From Natronomonas sp. (GTDB lineage: Archaea; Halobacteriota; Halobacteria; Halobacteriales; Haloarculaceae): a stretch of DNA of 9,442 bases. A program made the position numbers and the translations under genes. Each line of letters opens with the position of its first letter. The first letter of the stretch is position 1. The stretch lies in the NCBI GenBank assembly GCA_007135435.1, contig SLIW01000409.1, positions 1 through 9,442 of the forward strand, written 5' to 3'. Below the pieces are notes generated by a model, which was not told where the DNA came from, made no database searches, and saw only the letters and a list, made by a program, of their open reading frames with translations. Shown here one piece after another: positions 6,970 to 9,442 of the stretch.

Positions 6970-6977
6970 CAATAAAA
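6970..6977 (-). promoter_or_regulatory. Putative TATA box of the kinase transcript
   Basis: TTTTATTG on the minus strand is the most AT-rich element upstream of the kinase. A start site about 26 bases further on would lie at or near 6947, giving a leader of roughly 105 bases before the kinase ATG at 6841. Confidence 0.5.
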
Positions 6978-7042
6978 CACGCGGGTGATTTCGACCGTCG
7001 TATTCCGAGGGGGATCGCAGGATCCTGTTGAGATACTCGAGA

Positions 7043-7195
7043 TCACGGGTGTGGAACCTCGATCGCGATTGCTCGGCCCAGCCGACCAGGTACCGGTGGC
7101 TCGGGGAGCCAGGCGCACACGATCCGTTCGACGCCATCGGGGACGGTGACGTGGTAGACCCGAACTCCGTCGAGCGGGGAGGGTGAAATCGGCGG
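7043..7195 (-). pseudogene. Possible remnant downstream of the SDR gene
   Basis: Between a stop at 7196-7198 and TGA at 7043-7045, the minus strand keeps a 50-codon frame with good protein character: DGVRVYHVTVPDGVERIVCA (9-28), then WLPEPP and RAIAIEVPHP. The first half has strong third-position G/C. No ATG, GTG or TTG opens the conserved part, so it cannot be a normal gene as it stands. It could be the tail of a lost gene or a frame disrupted by mutation. No family recognised, and the opposite strand is also partly open here, so confidence is low. Confidence 0.3.
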
Positions 7196-7203
7196 TCAGC
7201 TCA

Positions 7204-7923
7204 TCAGACGAACTCGGTGTTCTGCGGGCCGTTCGTGACGTGCACCTCGAACGGCTGGGTGCTCACGTCGTCCCGTTCGACGAGGTGCCAGTAGGTGGCC
7301 GCCAGCTCGTCTGGGTCGAGGAACGTGTCCTCGTCGCGGTCGACGTACCGCTCGCTGACGCCCGGCGCGTCGATCTGGCCGTCGATGACGACGTGGGCGA
7401 CGTGGATCCCCTCGGGGCCGAACTCCTGGGCCATGTCCATCGCCATCCCGCGGGCGGCGAACTTCGCGGCCGTGAAGCCGATCGCGCCACCCAGGCTCCG
7501 CACGGCCGAGGTCGCACCGGTGAAGATGATCGTCCCGCCACCTGTCTCGAGCATGTCGTCGACGGCCTCCTGCGAACAGACGAACGCGCCCCGGCAGTTG
7601 ACCGTCCAGGCACGTTCGAACCCCTCGACGTCGACGTCCATGAGGCCCTTCCAGGAGGCGGCGCTCGCGTGATTGACGAGTACGTCGATCGGCCCGAACT
7701 CCTCGCGGACCGCGTCGAAGCCGTCCCGGACCTGGTCGACGTCGGTGAGGTCGGTCCGGACGGCGAGCCCCTCGCCCGGCTCCGGGAGGTCGTCAGCCAG
7801 CTCCTCGATGTAGTCCTCCGAGCGGGCGAACAGGCCGACCTGGCAGCCCTCGGCCGCGAACGTCCGTGCCAGCGATTCGCCGAGTCCCGGACCGACCCCC
7901 GCGATGACTGCTGTGTGGGTCAT
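7204..7923 (-). CDS. SDR-family oxidoreductase, Phe in place of catalytic Tyr
   Basis: A 239-residue Rossmann-fold short-chain dehydrogenase/reductase, cytosolic. The nucleotide-binding motif is GVGPGLG (9-15) after the first strand. The DLTD motif (58-61) contacts adenine, and NHAS (84-87) replaces the usual NNAG. ATSA (137-140) carries the active-site Thr/Ser region. The catalytic YxxxK is changed to Phe150-Thr-Ala-Ala-Lys154, so the general-acid Tyr is missing. From memory, an SDR subgroup (SDR_c10) is defined by just this Phe, so it is probably a family trait and not a mutation. Activity must use another mechanism or be absent; the substrate is unknown. The C-terminal DPDELAATYWHLVER (203-217) is typical of this subgroup. 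The ATG at 7923 lies 26 bases from a GATTTAGA box and no Shine-Dalgarno is seen, so leaderless transcription is likely. It is a single unit, with the regulator gene 379 bases upstream. Confidence 0.93.
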   Translation of the reverse strand: MTHTAVIAGVGPGLGESLARTFAAEGCQVGLFARSEDYIEELADDLPEPGEGLAVRTDLTDVDQVRDGFDAVREEFGPIDVLVNHASAASWKGLMDVDVEGFERAWTVNCRGAFVCSQEAVDDMLETGGGTIIFTGATSAVRSLGGAIGFTAAKFAARGMAMDMAQEFGPEGIHVAHVVIDGQIDAPGVSERYVDRDEDTFLDPDELAATYWHLVERDDVSTQPFEVHVTNGPQNTEFV

Positions 7924-7945
7924 GGTTTCCGTACGTCCCGTCCCG

Positions 7946-7953
7946 TCTAAATC
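7946..7953 (-). promoter_or_regulatory. TATA box of the SDR gene
   Basis: GATTTAGA on the minus strand is centred about 26 bases before the ATG at 7923, the normal distance for a leaderless haloarchaeal transcript. The same eight bases form the core of the fic TATA box. Confidence 0.65.
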
Positions 7954-8302
7954 GTGGTGCCCGTGGTCCGAACGAGGAGAGCGACGGCGTTGTCCGAAGT
8001 ACGTTCGAACGGCACGTCGATCCGAGCTGACCCCAGATCGTTGCGGCCCGGAGGTGCTGCCCCTCGTCGTCGGGCGGGTCGCCGACTCCGGCGTCTTTTT
8101 GCTTGACGGCCACGACGGCCACCCGAGCGTCCGACAGTTCGTCGACGACGACTACGAGGTCATCACGTTCTGACGACCCTCCTTCGGACCGCGCGGTCAC
8201 TCGCTCGATGGTCCGCCCACGGTATCGACGACTATGGAAGAGACGGTCCCCGATAACCCGGACGATTCAGGGTGTGACGGATGGGAACCCGGTCCACCTC
8301 GT
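7954..8302. other. Gap between SDR and regulator genes
   Basis: About 350 bases without a confident gene. The plus strand holds a coding-like fragment ending at 8173. The minus strand is also open across it with acidic composition, but its third positions are less G/C-biased. A plus-strand frame from ATG 8234 begins with acidic residues (MEETVPDNPDDSG) but runs antisense into the regulator gene and is not supported. Confidence 0.5.
8054..8173 (+). pseudogene. Coding-like fragment, unidentified small ORF or remnant
   Basis: From the in-frame GTG at 8054 to TGA at 8171-8173 the plus strand codes 39 residues with strong haloarchaeal character, including GVFLLDGHDGHPSVRQFV (13-30) and the tail DDDYEVITF. 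Counting three codons before the GTG, 39 of 42 third positions are G or C, against about 79 percent for the opposing minus frame, which favours plus as the coding strand. Upstream of the GTG the frame becomes unnatural and no TATA box was found. So it is either a very small protein or the 3' remnant of a larger gene. The His-rich DGHDGH could bind metal, but this is speculation. Confidence 0.35.
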
Positions 8303-8566
8303 TCAGTCGTCCATACCGGTTTCGAGCGAGTAGATCTTCTTCCGGGCGTCCATGAACGAGATCCGGGAGGCAACGACGTCGCTGTCCTCGAGCTCCGAGA
8401 GCGCGTGTCGGACGGTCCGGGCGGGCAGGCGCGTCGATTCGGCGAGCTGGGACTGGGTGAGGTCCCCCTCGTACTCGAGCGTCTTGGCGACCAGCTTCGC
8501 GCTCGGGGGGAACTCGGCGACCACGCCGAGCGAGGTCGACGCATCTTCGGACGGACGGTGGGTCAT
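8303..8566 (-). CDS. MarR-like winged-helix transcriptional regulator
   Basis: An 87-residue protein consisting almost entirely of one winged helix-turn-helix domain. After a short acidic tail, FPPSAKLVAKTLEYEG (19-34) forms the first helix. LTQSQLAESTRLPARTVRHA (36-55) is the helix-turn-helix with ARTVRHALSELE as recognition helix. The segment VVASRISFMDARKKIYSL (64-81) is the wing. The PPSAKLV...LTQ...RTVR...DAR arrangement is a common small haloarchaeal regulator type. It would act as a DNA-binding dimer; no ligand or target is known. The ATG at 8566 is chosen because upstream residues (back to 8668) have no haloarchaeal character and lie over the expected promoter. It is transcribed in the same direction as the SDR gene but with a 379-base gap, so co-transcription is doubtful. 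A 16-base tandem repeat lies about 80-125 bases upstream. Confidence 0.88.
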   Translation of the reverse strand: MTHRPSEDASTSLGVVAEFPPSAKLVAKTLEYEGDLTQSQLAESTRLPARTVRHALSELEDSDVVASRISFMDARKKIYSLETGMDD

Positions 8567-8592
8567 CGGCAATGGATATCCCAGGGGGACCG

Positions 8593-8600
8593 GCTTAACT
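8593..8600 (-). promoter_or_regulatory. Possible TATA box of the regulator gene
   Basis: AGTTAAGC on the minus strand is the only AT-rich element at the right distance, about 30 bases before the ATG at 8566. It is a weak match; a start site a few bases before the ATG would follow. Confidence 0.35.
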
Positions 8601-8644
8601 GTCAATCGGATCTGTGAATCGGCTGCACAGGCGATACGCGACCC

Positions 8645-8690
8645 CGGTCCACCCCACGGGCGGTCCACCCCACGGGCGGTCCACCCACAG
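8645..8690. repeat. 16-base tandem repeat, about 2.7 copies
   Basis: CGGTCCACCCCACGGG occurs exactly at 8645-8660 and 8661-8676, followed by a partial third copy CGGTCCACCC with ACAG at 8677-8690. It sits between the end of the membrane protein gene (stop at 8727) and the regulator promoter. The copies are identical, so the expansion is recent or maintained. It may be an array of binding sites or a slippage product. Confidence 0.85.
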
Positions 8691-8726
8691 GTCTAGCCAG
8701 CGGGCTGCTCGAACGGAGCCTCCCGC

Positions 8727-9155
8727 TCAACCGAGGAAGCCCGAGCCCACGACGGCCCCGAGCACCACGCCGTAGAACAGGTAGAAGAAGGTGAACGTCC
8801 CCATGGTCTTGGGTTCGGCGTCCATCTTCAGGACGACCTTCATCCAGAGGACCAACCCGACGACAGACAACAGGACGCCGTAGACCGCGCCCGCGCCGAC
8901 CGCCAGGAGCACGCTGTTCAGCTCCACGCCAGCGAGCAGCACCAGAACGACGAACCCGACCCCGGCACCGATGCCGTACATCATATGCAGGACCATACCG
9001 GGCTTCACGTACTCCTCGGCGGGACCGTCCCCGACGTACTTCGCCCAGAGCGCCGCGGTCGGCGGTGGCGAGTCGTCACCGAGTGTCATCATGAACGCCG
9101 TCATGACGATCGTCGCGAGCAATCCCCCGATCAGGCCGCCGAGTAGTGTGACCAT
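8727..9155 (-). CDS. Four-helix membrane protein, function unknown
   Basis: A 142-residue integral membrane protein with about four hydrophobic segments: Gly-rich helix 1 (about 4-24, GGLIGGLLATIVMTAFMM), helix 2 (57-76), helix 3 (80-106) and helix 4 (119-141, ending GAVVGSGFLG). Between helices 1 and 2 is a 30-residue soluble loop with a conserved-looking segment LWAKYVGDGPAEEYVKPG (36-53). A short basic loop (105-117, MKVVLKMDAEPKT) should face the cytoplasm. His57 and several Met residues (54, 58, 59) lie near the start of helix 2. I do not recognise a characterised family; it resembles uncharacterised haloarchaeal membrane proteins. The ATG at 9155 is chosen over an upstream ATG at 9320 because the extra 55 residues are not haloarchaeal-like and cover a dense motif cluster typical of a promoter region. 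GGAG lies about 10 bases before the start. Confidence 0.85.
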   Translation of the reverse strand: MVTLLGGLIGGLLATIVMTAFMMTLGDDSPPPTAALWAKYVGDGPAEEYVKPGMVLHMMYGIGAGVGFVVLVLLAGVELNSVLLAVGAGAVYGVLLSVVGLVLWMKVVLKMDAEPKTMGTFTFFYLFYGVVLGAVVGSGFLG

Positions 9156-9172
9156 GGTGTGGTGTCTCCGGC

Positions 9173-9285
9173 GGTAAGTCGACGTGGAACGACCCGCCAG
9201 GTAACTTACCGACAGTAACTCAATAGTGATTAGTAACCAACAAACCCGTGCTGAGCTGGTCGTCACCCCGTTACCAGTCGGTAAC
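9173..9285. promoter_or_regulatory. Cluster of GTAAC/GTTAC motifs upstream of the membrane gene
   Basis: Within about 115 bases there are GGTAAG (9173-9178), the palindrome GGTAACTTACC (9200-9210), AGTAACT (9214-9220), AGTAACC (9232-9238) and the 6-base inverted repeat GTTACC-AGTC-GGTAAC (9270-9285). The area is AT-richer than its surroundings and lies 18-130 bases before the ATG at 9155. This looks like a multi-site operator. TATA candidates for the minus gene are hard to separate from the motifs; TTACTAATCACTATTG (within 9222-9237) is the most AT-rich part. Confidence 0.5.
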
Positions 9286-9326
9286 TCCCAGTGTGAGGCG
9301 ATCGGCCCCGTAAAGATCATCGCTCC

Positions 9327-9442
9327 ATGACCCCTGACCCCCCACTTCCTGAGAAGGATACATTTGCATTCTCACGACTGCCCCATCCTGAAAATAGCGA
9401 CTGGTCGGCGCCCACCGGCTATTCCAACGCGACCGTGGCCCA
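9327..9442 (+). CDS. Open frame running off the right edge, doubtful
   Basis: From ATG at 9327 the plus strand stays open for 38 codons to the window end, beginning MTPDPPLPEKDTFAFSRL. Composition is Pro- and Asp-rich without obvious haloarchaeal bias at third positions. The AT-rich CGTAAAGATC (9309-9318) is too near for a TATA box. If real, it would be divergent from the membrane protein and share the motif cluster. An opposing possibility is a minus-strand gene ending in WATVALE with its stop at 9419-9421, followed by a T-rich tract (minus CTATTTTC). The window is too short to decide. Confidence 0.2.
   Translation, partial: MTPDPPLPEKDTFAFSRLPHPENSDWSAPTGYSNATVA

Noticed and set aside
7793..8200. 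135-codon minus-strand frame with an acidic start (SERDDLVVVVDEL)
   Set aside because: Runs into the SDR gene in another frame, covers the SDR promoter, and its third positions are less G/C-rich than the opposing plus frame.
8234..8617. 127-codon plus-strand frame beginning MEETVPDNPDD
   Set aside because: Only the first 20-odd residues look natural; the rest is antisense to the winged-helix regulator.
9156..9320. N-terminal extension of the membrane protein to an ATG at 9320
   Set aside because: The 55 extra residues are not haloarchaeal-like and lie over the motif cluster; the first membrane helix starts properly at the ATG at 9155.
9419..9442. End of a minus-strand gene (WATVALE then TAG) at the right edge
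   Set aside because: Only seven codons are visible. The T-rich tract after it fits a terminator, but this is too little to call a gene.
1..9442. CRISPR array, tRNA, rRNA, insertion sequence or defence island
   Set aside because: No regularly spaced repeats, cloverleaf or conserved rRNA stretches, transposase motifs or known defence genes were found. The Fic protein alone is not enough to call a defence system.

Overview
The window looks like chromosomal (or large-replicon) DNA of a halophilic archaeon (class Halobacteria). The coding regions are GC-rich with strong G/C at third codon positions, and the proteins are rich in Asp and Glu and poor in Lys and Cys. Several starts sit about 26-30 bases downstream of AT-rich TATA-like boxes with little or no Shine-Dalgarno signal, which suits leaderless haloarchaeal transcripts. 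Gene families also fit: a receiver-GAF-PAS-PAS histidine kinase, a small MarR-like winged-helix regulator and a Phe-type SDR. No rRNA, tRNA, CRISPR array or intact insertion sequence was seen.

Left part (1-2763, plus strand, loosely packed): an alpha/beta hydrolase (150-989) and a single-domain cupin (1478-1981) lie among AT-richer, gene-poor DNA. The middle has a Fic protein with a C-terminal winged helix (2764-3903, minus), preceded by a TATA box embedded in an inverted repeat and followed by a G-tract array that could form a G-quadruplex in its transcript. Then comes a large hybrid sensor kinase (4481-6841, minus) with a short overlapping leader frame. The right part, all minus, has an SDR oxidoreductase (7204-7923), a winged-helix regulator (8303-8566) and a four-helix membrane protein (8727-9155). 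The last has a cluster of GTAAC/GTTAC motifs upstream and a 16-base tandem repeat downstream.

The recognisable genes cover only about two thirds of the window, which is low for a haloarchaeon. The gaps contain at least four short stretches with protein-like composition but no proper start, or with a frame break (2222-2371, 4171-4304, 7043-7195, 8054-8173). I read this as an accessory segment with decayed gene fragments, but could not identify any of them.

No clear multi-gene pathway or new defence system emerges. Most genes seem to be single transcription units with their own promoters. The best leads for regulation or novelty are the Fic locus (class II Fic, winged helix, palindromic promoter and G-tract 3' end), the motif cluster upstream of the membrane protein, and the leader frame of the kinase.
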